NCBI GenBank assembly: GCA_015178975.1
Contig: WHVD01000041.1
Location: 62,001 to 126,000, forward strand
Reading direction: 5' to 3'
Length of the DNA stretch: 64,000 nucleotides
From: Hysterangium stoloniferum
Taxonomy: Eukaryota > Basidiomycota > Agaricomycetes > Hysterangiales > Hysterangiaceae
Shown here: positions 47,801 to 61,375 of the stretch, one piece after another
How positions within the stretch are numbered: the first letter of the stretch is position 1
How the letters are laid out: every line of letters begins with the position of its first letter
The notes under the pieces: generated by a model
Told to the model about the DNA's origin: nothing
Seen by the model: the letters and a program-made list of their open reading frames with translations, nothing else
Database searches by the model: none
Translations under genes and position numbers: made by a program

Positions 47801-50346
47801 ACACCGTGGCTTGTGAATTTGCAATGATGGTCTTCCACCGTCGGAAGACTCGCGGTGCCGTTTGCATACCCCCTAGGGATCTTACGGGTATAAGAGCTAG
47901 CTCGGAACTCTGAGGTATCATGCTGCACTAGTTACACTGGTATTTCACTCGCTCAGATATCATCAGGGGCCGTTGACACGACATGATTCGACACGTCGGG
48001 CGGTCATGTAACGACGTTACAGCATCGAAGTTCCCAAGAGTCAATCGAGACAGGTCGTTTATCGCGTCCATTGCCGTTAGTAATGCAACCTTTATTTTGA
48101 GTGACACCACCCCATGATTGACAATGCAAGTCCGAGTCGGATCAATCAGAAATGCAGTCGACTCCCTCGTAATCCACGCCGTTCTGTGCACACTCCGGGG
48201 TGTATGGAGTATGCGGAGGTACGGGGTACGAGGGCATGTGAATAGTCTGCAAACCAATTTTGGTAACGCGAAAATCCTATCCAAGTATGGGCTATCAGGG
48301 TTAAGAGGGAGTCGACCGTATTTGTTGTACTAGAGGCACAGTCTGGTTTGGGCTTGATAGAATCTTATCAGTGTATGCATGCATGTGCCGTTCAAATCGG
48401 CCGGGCATCGTCTTCTTTCACATCGCCTACCCCTCTCGTAAGATCGCCATCGCTGCAGATATCGCCATCATCGTCTGTTCGGACGACCGTTTAGCCTCGT
48501 CACATGCAAGTGGCACTGGTGTGCACGAGGCGGATGCACGCCTCGATGCGCTGCCTCCCCAGAACACACTGCAAAAAAATCTCTGAAATTAAAATCACCA
48601 AGCCTTGATCGTAGCACTGATATTAATCCGCTGCGGGGCTGGGCACGGTTGCTGCCGAGTTGCTCACACGAGCGACATATCCCGCTAATGTGAACAAGGG
48701 GCATGCCGGTTGCATCATCGCCCGACTAATGCGCGGGATGAAACCGACGGTAAATGCTCCTCGGATGGGTGCCATTGAATAGGGCGCGCGCTGAAGCCGA
48801 TGCTAAGCATCTCGTTTTTTCTCTTCAGAAGAACCACGAGTGTCGCGTCGGTTCCCACCAAGCCCTCGACTAGAGCGCCACCACCGGGCATCGCCGTCGC
48901 TATGCATACACGCCTCCTTCCTTGTGTCGCACTTCACAGGAAAATTGCGGCCGCGCGCGCCCTGTGTGATGCACTGTTTCCGGCCAGCCTGCTCCACTTG
49001 CGCGCTCGTGTTCTCGGAGCGATGCGCGTGTGGAGCCAACTATAGTCTCTGCACACTCAGGCAGTCGGGCGCGGGCGCGGCCGGCACCCCTGCCCATCAG
49101 GGCTGGGATCGCCCCTCCCGGGCCCACTCAGGAACGGCCCATGTTCCAATCACCTTAATGAACGCACAATCGAGATGCGGGGGTGGTTCTCGGCCGATCC
49201 GATTCAATCGACCATTGCGGGTGGGATCGAAAATTGCATCGGGTGCCGTTCTCTGAATCATTAGTGACCGGGCGGAAGAGAAGACGGGAAAGGGATGCAA
49301 AAGATCGGCGAACGGAGCCTCGTCGCGTTCCGAGCGCAATAGTCGCTTTTTCTGTCTGGGGGGATCGCCGAGCGAGGTGGGGCATGGTGGACGTGGAGGC
49401 GAGATTGCTTGGGTGGCTGTATTCGTGGATACGGGAATTTTACGCGAAGAATTGATCTGGGATCACGATCTGTTCAGCATGCACGAGACCATATTACGAG
49501 GCAAATGACAGGACATATGATTAGTTCAGGAATAGTACATGTACATCTAAACTCTTCTAACAGGTAATTGCATCGCATAGATATTTGGATACCCACACCC
49601 GCGCCCCCTGTGGTCTTCGCGCAATATATCCATTCCGTCCATTAAGGTTAGACAAGGCATATAGGACACACAGGTGGCTGGCCAGTCATGAGACGTGCAG
49701 AAAAGAACCACCCTTCATCCCTATAGCCCCCTGTCAATCTGTAGGCGAATTGGTCATATCTGGGGGGTACGTACTAGAAACCGACTTGTACATCATCATC
49801 ACTGCCAATGTGAACCGAGGTTAATACCAAATAACAATAACGGTAAGAATTCGATGGCCCTTGTGCTGCTACACATCCACATGCATGCCTTTGCAAATTG
49901 CGACGCGGGAGATTGGCGAGAGACACGGAGATCATGAGCAGGTACATCCCGCTGTAATCTGCGGTGTAAGACGCAGAGGCAATGCTGTGTCCCACAAGCG
50001 GCGTTGATATATAATCTAGCGTACGTCGGCCGCGATAGCCTGCGCCATAATAAAGTAACAGTGGCACGTATTGAACAGAACGCTGTATCGTGTCCAGCGC
50101 AGACAAGTCGAGCTAGCATCTGAGTTTTTTATTTCAGCGACAGACTCACAATCTGAGAGAAAAAAATATTCGTGCGGTGCGTGGGGCGGGGGCTGAAGAT
50201 TCAAATTGGTGTGTAAGGTGATTGTGCTAGCAAGGTAGCATTGTAATTCAAGGTAGCAAAAATCACTCGTGATCTCGAGAGAATTTAACTCAGATGCGAT
50301 GAATAATTGAGGTAAATATAGATAACCAAATTGATCATATCATTAG
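44900..50346. other. Long stretch without a recognisable gene
   Basis: Several minus-strand frames of 70-118 codons have protein-like composition: 45078-45338 (WRSAIKDIKRGNERRYYL), 45572-45889 (NEEWDDPTYRGVTRSEAQ), and a run of three at 47446-48284 (RVFRRWKTIIANSQATVL, YVDIYAGRARGSVPEGG). None shows a known motif, and I could not join them by splice signals. They may be remnants of an old element or an unknown gene. No terminal repeats, tRNA or rRNA were noticed. Confidence 0.45.
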
Positions 50347-50429
50347 GTGCCCATCGATTAGTGGTTAAATCACTTCGTTGTGGCTTTGGCTGTTCCGAAG
50401 AGCCCCGCGTTCGACTCGCGGTGGGCACA
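50347..50429 (+). tRNA. tRNA-His (GTG) with 11-nt intron, copy 3
   Basis: Same mature sequence as the genes at 35731 and 42087. The intron reads CTTTGGCTGTT. It is followed by ATTTTTC as terminator. The flanks do not resemble the 4.2-kb duplication, so this copy moved separately or its flanks have diverged fully. Confidence 0.95.
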
Positions 50430-50923
50430 CATTTTTCATCGCTGACTCATTGAGCGCCTAATGATATGAAGTAATTCTCATTTTGTTCTTTTCTTCACAT
50501 TTTATGGTGGTAGTACCCGCTGACCAAATCTGACACGCTGGTACAGATTGTTTCACGTGTGACAGAGCGATATGTCAAATGTTGTTACCAGCCTATGTAG
50601 GACTTCTAGACAGAGAGAAAATTGAACCAATAGCTGCAGGTTTCTTATACCTTATGGAGACATAGAAAAAGGAGTCTTAGCGAGGTATGTAAAATGCCGA
50701 ACAGCGGGCCAAGGAGGGCTGTCACCCCATTTCTGTGTGAAAATGTGATGTTATCGTCGGAGCCAGCCATTGTAATACAGAAAGGCCCAGTGCCCAACAA
50801 GTGATATCTAACGCTACGCGACTATTTAGCCTCCTTCTGAGGGCCTCGAACACATTATCGTTCCCCAAGATTAAAAGTGTGTATTGCACATTCTTAGGAT
50901 ATTTTGTATGGGGGGTGGGGGAG

Positions 50924-53732
50924 CTAAGCCTTTCGGAAGCGATCCAGCGCTGAAAATTTGGCTTCTCCACCTTCAAGTCCTTCCCCGCCAGCCTTTTTGT
51001 TATCGGCTTTTCGTCTCTCATCCTTGTGCCTCTGTATCTTTTCCCGCAGAGCAACCTGAATATCAACGTTTGTCAAAAAAATAAATAAATAGAATAGAAC
51101 AGTGTTATGAAATGGAACCCACCACACTTGCATCGATGACATTCTTCCGCTTCTTCCTTAAATACCGTTTGAGGGTTTTGTTCCTTCCACGCATCTTCAT
51201 TTTTTCCTTTTCAGATTGTGGTGGTCCCCCTGCTTCGGCCTTGACGCCATCATTAATGGCATCGTCCTCATCGCCAGGTACTTCTGAATCATCTGCTTTC
51301 CCTTGAGCACGAAGTCGTTCGAGACGAGGCAGAGCCCTGAAGGGGGTAGTAGACAGGGCTGTCCCTGGATGGACAGATGATGATATCGAGATGTCAATGT
51401 AGTAACAAGGTAAGTGTTACCAACAACACATACCTTTTGATTTTCCATCGACAGCATTCGAATAGGTGAGTTTTGAGGGTGGGGCAAGGGAGCCAACAGT
51501 TTCGGGATCAAGGGTTATCATGTCAGGATGAATCTGATAAGAAATACTCAATTATAAAATCCGAATATCGAAAAGAGAACCTAGCGGACCTTGTCAATCA
51601 GTCCTCTAACTTCTCGTTCCGCTCTCCTCTTGTTGGTTTCGAACGGATCTGCTTCAGCACTATCAAAGCCTGGTTCACCGGATCCTGGGATAAGGATGGT
51701 GCTTAAACCGTTTGTGTGACCTACCAATACGTCGTCAGCAACACATTGATTTGGGATTAAACGAGCCAGAATGGAAATGGACGGATGGGAAATTTTGCGA
51801 AGAGGGTGGGAGGGCGTAATGGATGCGGTGGGTTTTTGGAAATATAATTCACTTACCGATACCTAGAACATCCATGAAAGGCTGCCACCTTATGGATGTC
51901 GCTGGTTTTGCGCCGGCAGGCAAGGGATGTGTCATATAAAGAGGCGGAAGAATGGGTGTTGCATGTCCCGTATATATACCCGGTTCGGAAGCTGCAGGAC
52001 GAGAATTAGGCGGTGATGTATGTATTGTGGGTGCTGTGTATGTCTGAAGTTGAGGGTTACCAGACGAAATCGCAAGAGTCAGATAATGTTCACTCTGGAG
52101 GGCTAGGAGGAAGATCCGAGACAAACATGACATACATTGATACTCCCTCCTGCAGCAACGGCAAGAACTCCTCGTTGGCTCCACTCTAAAGCCGTTGCAT
52201 GGCCCGCGCGAGGTGCCCATTCGCGTACTGGGGTATTGTAATTTCGACTGTCCCAAATCTGCAGAAATGACAGTCGTGGAGATACACGAAGCGATCCAGA
52301 CCCAAAATGTCGGCAGGTTGGTGTGAGCAATAGTGGAAATATATGGGGTTAGTAAGTTCGAAAATCCAGATAAAACGATCACAGACTTTCACTCTTCCAT
52401 CTCCGCCCGCTGTGGCCATATACCGGCCGCCCGTCGAAGGATCAACAGATAACGCTGTGATAGGTCCCAAGTGCGCGAGAAGGCGAACATGTGGGGCAGA
52501 GGTAGAAGGGGTGTAAAGATTCACAGTGCCTGGGGTTGTCGTAATTCACGAGAGAGTTGAATTTATTGCCAAGATAGATATTACAGCGAACGTACCGTTT
52601 CCTGCACCCCAGTATACGACGGCATTGTGCGTATTTTGTGCTATCGCAGTCGGTGGACCGAGCTTCGGTTTATGTTGCGCTACAATGGTACCAGTTGAAG
52701 TATCAAGATAGGAAAGCGTTCCGGGGATGCCCTGGGGGGATATGAGACATAAATAAAACCACGAAATAGCGAGCCAAAATAATATTAAAAGCATTAAATG
52801 CCTCCAAACTCACCGCACAGACTAATAACCAATGATACGGTAGGAACTCTAGAAAGGCTGGCTCGATGAGCGATTTTAAACGATGCAATTCGACGAGATC
52901 CTGGTCATATATGAATGCATGTCGAGCTTGCGCGACTGCGATATGATGATGTGAATGTAAGTATCTATTAGGATTCGGTTATTAGGGAAATCATAATAAA
53001 TATCGTCGCGAACGAACGTAATATCCCTACATGCCTCCCCTACCCTCATTTCTTTGGCACCTCCTCCCAGCCAATCTACAGTAGCTATTATCCCACGCCT
53101 CCCCGTGATAGCCATCCATCGACCGTTTTTTGTCCAGCGCATCTTCACGCTACCTTCTCCTTTTAGATTGATCTCCCTTCGACTTGCCTTGGCGTCGATG
53201 CCAACACCCTCATTCTCCAACACTTCATGTTGCGTAAGCCGCCATGTGCGCTCGAGCGGTTCACTAGCCTCTATTAATCCCGGCGTTGTGGGCAAAAGAA
53301 TCTCGGAAGCATTGCTAAGAAGGGTGCGGCGGGATGCAGAAATTTCGGATTGAGTGTTAAGCATAGCACGGAGTTTGACATCTCGGATATGAGGGTTAGA
53401 ATTAGGAATTGCAGGTTTTTTTCCTTTATGCTTCAAGTCAGAAGGGGGAAGAAGGGATGTAGGGATAGTGGTGCGTTTAGCAACAGAGTTAAGAGTATTA
53501 TCATCTGGTATTGATGCATCTGATTTAGGTGCTTTGGGTTTTTCTCTTCCCTTCCCTTTTCCTTTGTTGAAGTGGTATATATGAATTTATTGTTAAATCT
53601 TTTCGAAAACACACCTCTAACGCCAGCAGCCAGACTAGAACGTCGCTTCCCTTCAAAGTTTCTCCCTGTCCTTGGGTTACTCCTGAATGACACGGGCCTA
53701 ATAGCATCAGCTCGAGATATAAGAGCGTCCAT
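50924..53732 (-). CDS. UTP7: U3 snoRNP WD-repeat protein UTP7 / WDR46
   Basis: UTP7 (human WDR46/BING4) is a nucleolar WD40 protein of the small-subunit processome, needed for early 18S rRNA processing. Eleven exons give 668 residues: 53732-53615, 53561-53018, 52964-52814, 52731-52596, 52529-52387, 52258-52136, 52043-51857, 51720-51590, 51533-51434, 51364-51123, 51055-50924. Landmarks: basic N-terminus, ERTWRLTQHEV, MRWTKNGRWMAITGRRG, IAVAQARHAFIYDQ, LEFLPYHWLLV, YLDTSTGTIVAQHKPKLGP, HLGPITALSVDP..GRYMATAGGDGRVKIWD, ALEWSQRGVLAVAAGGS, WQPFMDVLGIGHTNGLSTIL and the family signature PGSGEPGFDSAEADPFET. The tail is lysine-rich (KKRKNVIDASVVALREK). Exon 10 starts at GGACAGCC because the nearer AG breaks the frame. 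It joins PUF6 as a second ribosome-assembly gene in the window, though not a neighbour. Confidence 0.95.
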
Positions 53733-56700
53733 CGATCTAATATTCTCCGAATGAGTTTAGAGTCAGCGGACAATATGGACACGTGATGTGAAGAATCACG
53801 TGATGTAAGAGCGTTCTATATGTCGCTTGGGTCCACGCGTTGTAAAGTACCCTTGATGTAATACAATATTAATTCTTACTTATCGGAACCTATGCAGGCA
53901 CTACCATTTACTCAATGAGATTGGACAAACACGCCACACCGCATAATAAGTAAATCAATTGCCTGCACAAGCAATCACAACTCTTGCATTTATATGACAA
54001 TAATGCGCGAGGGGTGGACATAACTAGATTACACGTGATCCCTCATGATTCTAAATGAATAAATCCTACAAGTGATTGATTGGATCAGGTAACCAAGGTT
54101 CTGTACGACTTTCCGAAAGACGGTAAGGAACGAACACTACTATTGACTTGAGAATGTTCTTGGTTCACCATATCGGGTGCGAATCGGGGGTGTACGTTCC
54201 GACATCAAGCCTGAGGGTCGCTGTGGCAGGCCAATATGAAATATTCCAATATTATCGATGTCGGAGTGGCCCACCATACAGGCTCTTGACTGGCATTCAC
54301 TTTTAACGCTGACAACTTTGAAAGCGTAAAGAGTGGTTCTTGAACGTTACGACGTTCGGGGTAGCGTTGTAGAACAGGCGATCGACAGAACGTGTAACTA
54401 TCCAAGTTCGTCCAACAAGCCCTTATCGTTGCCAAATTCTGATGGGAGAAGATCACGCCAATACATTCAAGCGAGCCACGAGCAAGAGAAGCTGAGGCAG
54501 ATTAATAATCACAGTTGAAACCCCAGAGATCTGGATTGAAGCTGGCTGTTGAGAGACCCGCGCTTAGAAATTCAAGAAAGCATTCATTGGAATTGGATAA
54601 AGTGGGAAGGCTATAATTCCGATGTCTTGTTGACCTTGCTAGCTTCAAGGAACAACATCGCTGAAAAAAAAACGGATTGGAATGAGTGACCCTTCAATAT
54701 GATTTAAGCGCCAACTACTTACCCCGAAAGTCTGGAGGATTGGAACCACAAGGCGAGAAGTACTCAAAAATTTCCTTTGTATATTTTCAGGTCGTTAACT
54801 TGCTTCGCTGTATTTTCTCATGTACAGCCACTATTCAAGCTCCTTCCGTGCTCGCATACCGATTTATCCTTCCCGAGGAATGGAAAGGACAGAGTGTCAA
54901 TCGGCACGATCGGAAGGGATTGCGCAACGTGTCCAAGGCCGATATATTGTCGAAGACCAATATTTATCACTTCCGGTGATCACTGTAAGTTGAGAGCCCA
55001 AATAAGACATAATTGGCGCGTCAGGGGTAAGGAGAGTTACTGGTGGAAAGTGGGATGCGACAGCCAATATCAGTAGAGCGCTTCGATACGCTGGCGACAA
55101 CTTCGGTTTTCCAAGCGGATCCGTTGCATTTCGGCCATCATAGTGCATGGAACACGTTCCAGCCTCAGGTATGCAGTGATTTTTTTTTCTCTGGATTAAC
55201 CGGTTCTCAGAGCTAATCGTGACGTTTTGAAAAATCTGGAGCTCTGACACGTTCAGTTTCATATAATTAGACCTGAACGCTGAACGGCCTTGTGTTTAGC
55301 GGTGTCCTCTTGATAGTTTCCATGTGATGTATGCATATGAGCACCACGCCTGTCAAGTAAACCGGAGATCCAGGGACTAATGGTGCCATATTCAATTGAG
55401 GCGTGTGAGGTGTCAGACATCGTGCCCTGTTTCAAAGCAAAGAGTGGCCGCAGTCGCTTTACTGGAAGCTCCTATTTAGGGAGCCGCGCTAGTATAGAGT
55501 TTGGGAGGTAAGGACGGCGAGACGGTTTCAAATCCTACAGGGAAGAGACTATTAACCATATAATAAATACATGGAGTAAGTGTCAAGTTGTTACTGTGTC
55601 CTTATCCTTACAATATTACGGAATCAGCATATTCAGACACGACGCATCCAAGCCTGGATCAACCCGAATGTAGGAAAAGATTAAGAGCCGGCGTTGCTTC
55701 CAAATCCTTCGTCCCGCGCTCCGAGGATGTTTGAAGAACAATGTCGGTCTCTCAATTTGTCATCGAATATTGGCACAATATGTCTAAGAAGAAATCGTAG
55801 ATTGAAACCGATAGCTTGATGGCTGAGTTCCCAATCTGAATCTGACAATCCGCCTTGAGTTAGTATACTAGATAACTTAGGTTATCAACCAATAAACGCA
55901 GGGACTGCTCCCGGTGGTTGATTGATAATATATCCGAACTAGGTGCGCCTACTATTTTTGAAGGGGGGAGGAACCCGTCAAAACAGGAAGGTTTAATCTC
56001 AGATTAATCTCACCTTTCCGGCTGTCAATTTGCAATGTGAATATGGTCGTTCTATCGGTATCAATAGCCGCAAGTCATTAGGCACCTCCAAAGAAACAAT
56101 GGCCATTTCATAAGCGTACACAAAGTGGGCGTGATGACTTGCAAAATCGTCAAGCGCCCATTTTGCAATCGGCTATTGCTGGCAAACCTTGCACCTGCTC
56201 CAAGTGAAAAATCGAATTGTGCATATGTTTTTGACCATTTGATAGGCATAACCAATACTTGTCTTGCATGCACATTGTCTAAAGCAATCAACGTGCCCGT
56301 ATTCCCCATTGTAATTGTCATAATTATATAATTTTGTTAAGTGGTACAGTTCCGAGTCTCACTGTATATTAAAAGTACACGCTTTGGTTAAAATATTTCC
56401 TCGGTATAGCATCAATTATGTACGAAGGATATTAGAAAGTCATCCATGCTTGCTGGCCTGCTATGGGCTAAAATGTCAATTATTGTTTTGATTCGTGTTT
56501 TGACCTACTGCTGCCTATTCGTTTGCGATAAGAGCGAGGTGGCGGCTTCACATAGTGGCAGGATGATAATTGATATATGTGCGACTAGTAGGATCCCTTG
56601 CAGAATAGCAGACATCGATCAAAGGTTGCCGTGCCATATACCAACTTCGTCAAGTGCAGGAGACGGGGTGTAAGGTGCTAATCCACATTACTTTGTTGAA

Positions 56701-57976
56701 GTTTTACACGTCATTTTACACCATTTTTTTTTGAATCTGGGTTGATTTGATGAAAGCTAGCATTTTCAAGACTTCCTCATATCCCTGAGCAATATGGCCC
56801 ATTTGTGTGTTTGATGTCCAGCAAAACATGGCCTCTTCTTCGGGAAATTTTCTACTACGATCCTTAGGAATTAACTGCATGTGTGAAAGTGGCATGGTGT
56901 GGTCCCTGGCCACCGCTTACCATGGCAGGATGAGCTTTCTCAACCTTGACAATTAAGTTGGGAGGGTGGCTTTGGCGGCGGCGTAAGAGATTTCTTTGCC
57001 AGAATTTTTATTAGTGCAACCAGCCGATTTATATAGACCCTTTAAAACTAAAAAAAATCAGTGTAAATAAGTAGGTTTTCAACATCTTGAAGCGAACTCG
57101 GCCGAAATGTTACTGCAATGACCACCCTTCTCGCAATTTAGGCTGCTCCGGAATATATCCAATTCAGGATTGACAAACGAGGTTGTAGTGCAGAGATTGA
57201 GCATGAGTCTTCGTGGATTAATCAAGTTCAGAGACTCGGACGGCTTTGCAGGGGCGCCCCTAGACTCAGACTGTTAGTCCTTCTCTCAAGTGCTTTTATT
57301 GTGGATGATGGAGTTGGGGACAGGGGCAAGGTAGAAGCCTCAAAAGAGATTTTTTTGTTGGGCATAGTAGATAATATATCAAGTAATTATTCTATGGAGT
57401 TAGTATGTCACTAGGAACACAAGAATATCTGTACTTGTTTACTTATCAAGCACCTGGTGGGTCATCATACACTAGGAACCCGGTAGTACTCACGGGTTAC
57501 GACATTTTATAATGTTCCCCTTTCAGGCTCACTCTGAATATGCGCGAGACTTGCATTGTTTCTCGCAACAACGTTTAATGATGAATTAACGGTTCGGATA
57601 AGAGTTGGCTATGCCCACCATATAAACAAACATCATTTCGGAGGAATATGGTAACCATTGTAATTTACGATCGGACAGGCTGGCTTTGGAAATCGTCCCT
57701 CCTCGTCCGTCGATAATACCCTTGGGGAGTGCTGACGTTAATCTTGAACACTGAGGTCGATCAACCATTATTTACCATTTAAAGTGAAATACGTCATCCA
57801 CCTGATGGGTAGATACTTGGATAATACATATCAGGTATGATATATACGAATGGAGTGGAACTGATCTCATGGAATTGATTAATCTAGGAAGAATTGTTTT
57901 GACACTCACATTTATGATGACGCGCTAGGGAATATAGCGGCAACTCAGCCGGGGTTCCTGTAAACACTTCTTCATC
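53733..57976. other. Intergenic, no gene recognised
   Basis: The first few hundred bases are the UTP7 promoter region, with CACGTGATG motifs near 53781 and 53799. Elsewhere only short frames occur. The fragment near 56061-56321 (minus; QNGRLTILQVITPTLCTLMK) looks peptide-like but has no family. No terminal repeats were seen. Confidence 0.5.
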
Positions 57977-59510
57977 ATGGCTCCCACGTTCTACGATCCA
58001 AAATCTCCTGAAGAACATCCAGTTTCTCTTCCGTCTGCTCCTCTAGTTAAATTGAGACAAAATTTTGTACTTCAACCACCACTTAGTCGCCGTGGACATG
58101 GTCCTGGCTTGGTTGCATTTCTTCCCAACAATATCCCTGATAACACTAACAACAGTAGCCGTGATAGCATTCCTACCTCTTTGGATCCGGAACCCGTCCA
58201 AAAGTGGGCAGAAGAGAGCTTCGCTGTAGTCGGTATTACTTACAGTGAGGGTGAAGATATAAAGGCTGCCTTAGAGCTTGCTATTTCCACCCTTATCAAT
58301 TTGAGTACCGTTGATATCAAAGACAAAATCGGAATACTTGGTATGTAATCAAGCCTTGGCGATGTACCTAGCGGATCACGAGAATATTTACAAATTGGTC
58401 CATTATTATTAGTCTATGAGCCAAGTGTCCTGGCTTCCGTCCTGGCTGCCGCCGCATCGGAGAAGCGTATCTCTTGTGTAGTGTCTTATGGCGCATCCGG
58501 TAGCGGCTCCGAGAATTCTGTACCGCTCCTTTGTCACATTCCAGACACGGATAACACTACATACACCACTGGTGAAATGAGGACCTTTCATAAATACGCG
58601 ACAGCTGGACGCTTCTTCGTCTGTCCTCAATCTGGAGACTATAACGCTGGCGCTGCAGCAGTCTCCCACACCCGAAGCCTCGTATTCCTGAGGAAACATA
58701 TAGGCGGTCCCTATTTCGATCTTGAGGCGATATGGGATGAACATACATATTTTGAATTTGAAGTACGCAGTGTAGCCAAGACGATGGGGACGATGGTGGT
58801 ATGTTCTTTTCGCGTCATCTGTTTTAATATATGGAGAGGGTAGAGTGAGCATTCTTTTTGTTAGGCAGAACCATACGTAAATCATGTTCCGACGGTAAGC
58901 CTTGAGTCCCGGCTTGTCTTGACTTATTACCAAGCGCGTTAGTGTAGATGACAGGGGGAATAGGACGAGAAAAGCTTTCGGCATTCTATCGAGACCATTT
59001 CATATTTTCGTACGTGTTCCTTGTCACCTCTAGAGACAGAGTCGAGAGCCAAGTAGGAATCCACCTGACACTGCCCTTGAACCTGTATCTCGAACCGTCG
59101 GAGCAGACAGGATCATAGGTGGGTTACCCCTGATGTAGACCTTCGTACAATTTAGACAAATTTTGACCACGATTGCAGATGAGTTTATTTTCAAACTAAC
59201 TCATGATAGAGTGGTGGACTGGCTGCTTCCGGGTGTGCCTCCTTCAGGAAAGAAAATGGCAATTCCTATGATAAGCGTTGTTAATGTCCGAGGAGACCGT
59301 TTGTGTCATGAGCATATTTGGTGGGACCAAGCAGGAGCACTAAAACAAGCGGGTGTTCTTCCGTCTCATCTATCTTACCCTCACCCTTACGGAAGTCAGC
59401 TTCTCCGACTGCCTGTTGCAGGGATAGAAGCTGCTAGGCTATTGGCAGATGAAACGGACGGAAAAAGTAACGAAATGATGGGGTATGATTGGGGAATCAG
59501 TAATGCCTAA
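57977..59510 (+). CDS. Dienelactone-hydrolase-like / SnoaL-like two-part protein
   Basis: Six exons (57977-58340, 58413-58798, 58865-58894, 58948-59009, 59057-59118, 59179-59510) encode 411 residues. The N-terminal half has the layout of a trimmed dienelactone hydrolase fold (LPNNIPDNTNN, WAEESFAVVGITYSEGEDI, VVSYGASGSG), but I see no clear catalytic Cys/Ser-Asp-His set. The C-terminal half is SnoaL-like (FLRKHIGGPYFDLEAIWDEH, RSVAKTMGTMV, PYVNHVPTMTGGIGREKLSA, FKLTHDRVVDWLLPGVPPSG, LCHEHIWWDQ), a cone-shaped fold used by small hydrolases and isomerases. Fungal proteins with this pairing are usually annotated as carboxymethylenebutenolidase. The substrate is unknown. The start ATG follows CATC with MAPTFYDPK. 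Confidence 0.83.
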
Positions 59511-59747
59511 CATATATATGTATGGGTGTATGGCCTTTCTTGTTTTCAGTTCTATAATCTGTCAGCGCTGCGCCCTATGGTTGACTGTAAAATACATGAT
59601 TCGCAGGACCTGGGAAATATGACTGATTAAAAAGTCCTTTCTTGCATAGGCTTTTGGGCAGGTGAGTCTGGTAGGGAGTAAACTAATGCCTGAAGCCATT
59701 AGCCTGGTTGGTGTGCACCTCTTTACCAGAAACATCTTCTGGGTAGC

Positions 59748-61300
59748 TGTTGGAGTATGACTCTACAAATTTATGGTGTTCTATAATATATAATGTTCCC
59801 TGAATTTTCCTGATATTTGTAGTATTTTTCCCAGCATTGTAGGTGCAGTAGTTAGTGAGGTACTCAGGGAGGTTGGGTGCTTAGATAAGCACCCAGTGCA
59901 ACATCACATCTGTGGCTGTGGGAAAGCAACCTTAGAGTCTCAGTCCTCACAACCTAAACTCTTATTGTTTTCTGTTTACCTCATATCTTCACCATTTTGA
60001 TCCATTACCCATTTTCTGCATCTTGTAATCCCCTTTTTAGGTCTCCATCTCTTTCCATCTCTAGTTAGTATAAAACACCTTCCTGTTAAGAACTAGAAAC
60101 TGACTAATGTCGGTGGCCGACGGGGACCGATCGGAAGGACTTGGCTTCAGCTTATATGCTGCGCCCTCGCAAATATCCGTAGGTTGTCCTTAAATTTCGG
60201 ACAGGCGAAGACTAAATCCTAAGAAGAACTTTTCGGCAAGATACCGATCGGAACCGAAGGACAAGTCAGGTGTCGGGCCAAGGGGTCGGGGCCGAGAGTG
60301 GGCGAGCGCACGCGAAGGCAGAAGAGAGATTCTCCTAGTATGAGATTGCTACAGACGTATGAGGGTATTCTGAGTCGATATTCTGATTGCTTCGTAACTA
60401 CAATTACAGCGAGTTCATATACAAGTAACAGGCGTCTAGAAAGTACTAATGGGGAGGAGGGCGGAAAACGGCATTAACAATAAGCTTGACTAGGAACAGG
60501 AAGTTTATGATTAGTTCGGAGGCCGATGATAACCGAGAATGGAAATTACGATAAAAGGAAATAGTTCGAGGACTACAAATATAGTTAGACATATGTGGAA
60601 CATAAGATGAGACGGATCAACATGATGAAAGGGACATATCAAAACATAACCAGACAGAAAGGGGTAGTCGGGTTTGATTGACCGGAGAGCATACGTCAGC
60701 GTCGGGGGTCCGACGGCTTCCGAGGTGTTGTATTGTCGGAGACGTATAACGAGGGTATTCCATCGGGGGCCGTCGGTTTGCGAAGGGTTACGACACAGTC
60801 GTAACACTTCCCTGTATATTACTGTTCTTTAGTTTCAATATCAACTTAGGATTCCCAGTTCTTGGCCTAGGTCACTGTAATGGTAGTGGACTTGGGTTAG
60901 GGCGGACTTGGCATCGGGGCTGCTGGGCCTGCCTGACTGTTGGTGTCTTAGACTACTAGAATTTTCCAATTAGTTTGTTTCACAGGTTTTTTTACTTGTT
61001 GCAAGGGGCTCTACTGCTATTATCATAAATTGGTAGATCCCTTGTATGGTTACAATAGTCTCTTTCAAATAGGAACCTAGTCCTACTCATTATGTTCTCT
61101 TTTGCAAGAGCTCTCTGAGGGATTATGCTACTTTGTCATAGCAGAACCCTTACAGTCACCCCTGTTCTACTCTTAGTGCTGTCCCTATCCTCATACTATA
61201 ATCTTTGGTCAGTCTGGTACCTGAACTATCCTTGACCCTGAAACTCTGGTGGTGCTTGTTAAGGACCACTAAGCCAACATTGGCTTAGTAGTTCCCAACA
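59748..61300. repeat. LTR of an unknown element, split by a G1 LTR
   Basis: Begins TGTTGGAGTATG and ends TTCCCAACA, giving matching inverted termini (TGTTGG/CCAACA). It contains a TATA-like AGTATAAAACACC (60067-60079). Excluding the nested LTR at 60108-60806 it is about 854 bp. The 5-base flanks (GTAGC and TAAAG) do not match, so the boundaries or the solo state are uncertain. No coding sequence is seen inside. Confidence 0.5.
60108..60806. repeat. LTR, family G1 copy 2 (about 700 bp), nested
   Basis: TGTCGGTGGCC at one end and GTCGTAACA at the other give TG..CA termini. It shares long blocks with 1-602 and 62400-62896. It lies within the surrounding TGTTGG..CCAACA repeat. A target-site duplication is not clear (ACTAA against CTTCC). 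Confidence 0.7.
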
Positions 61301-61375
61301 TAAAGTAAACTTCAATACTCTGAAGACCCCACTTGGTCATGAGTTCAATCTCTACCCATACCAATAATTTGAAGC

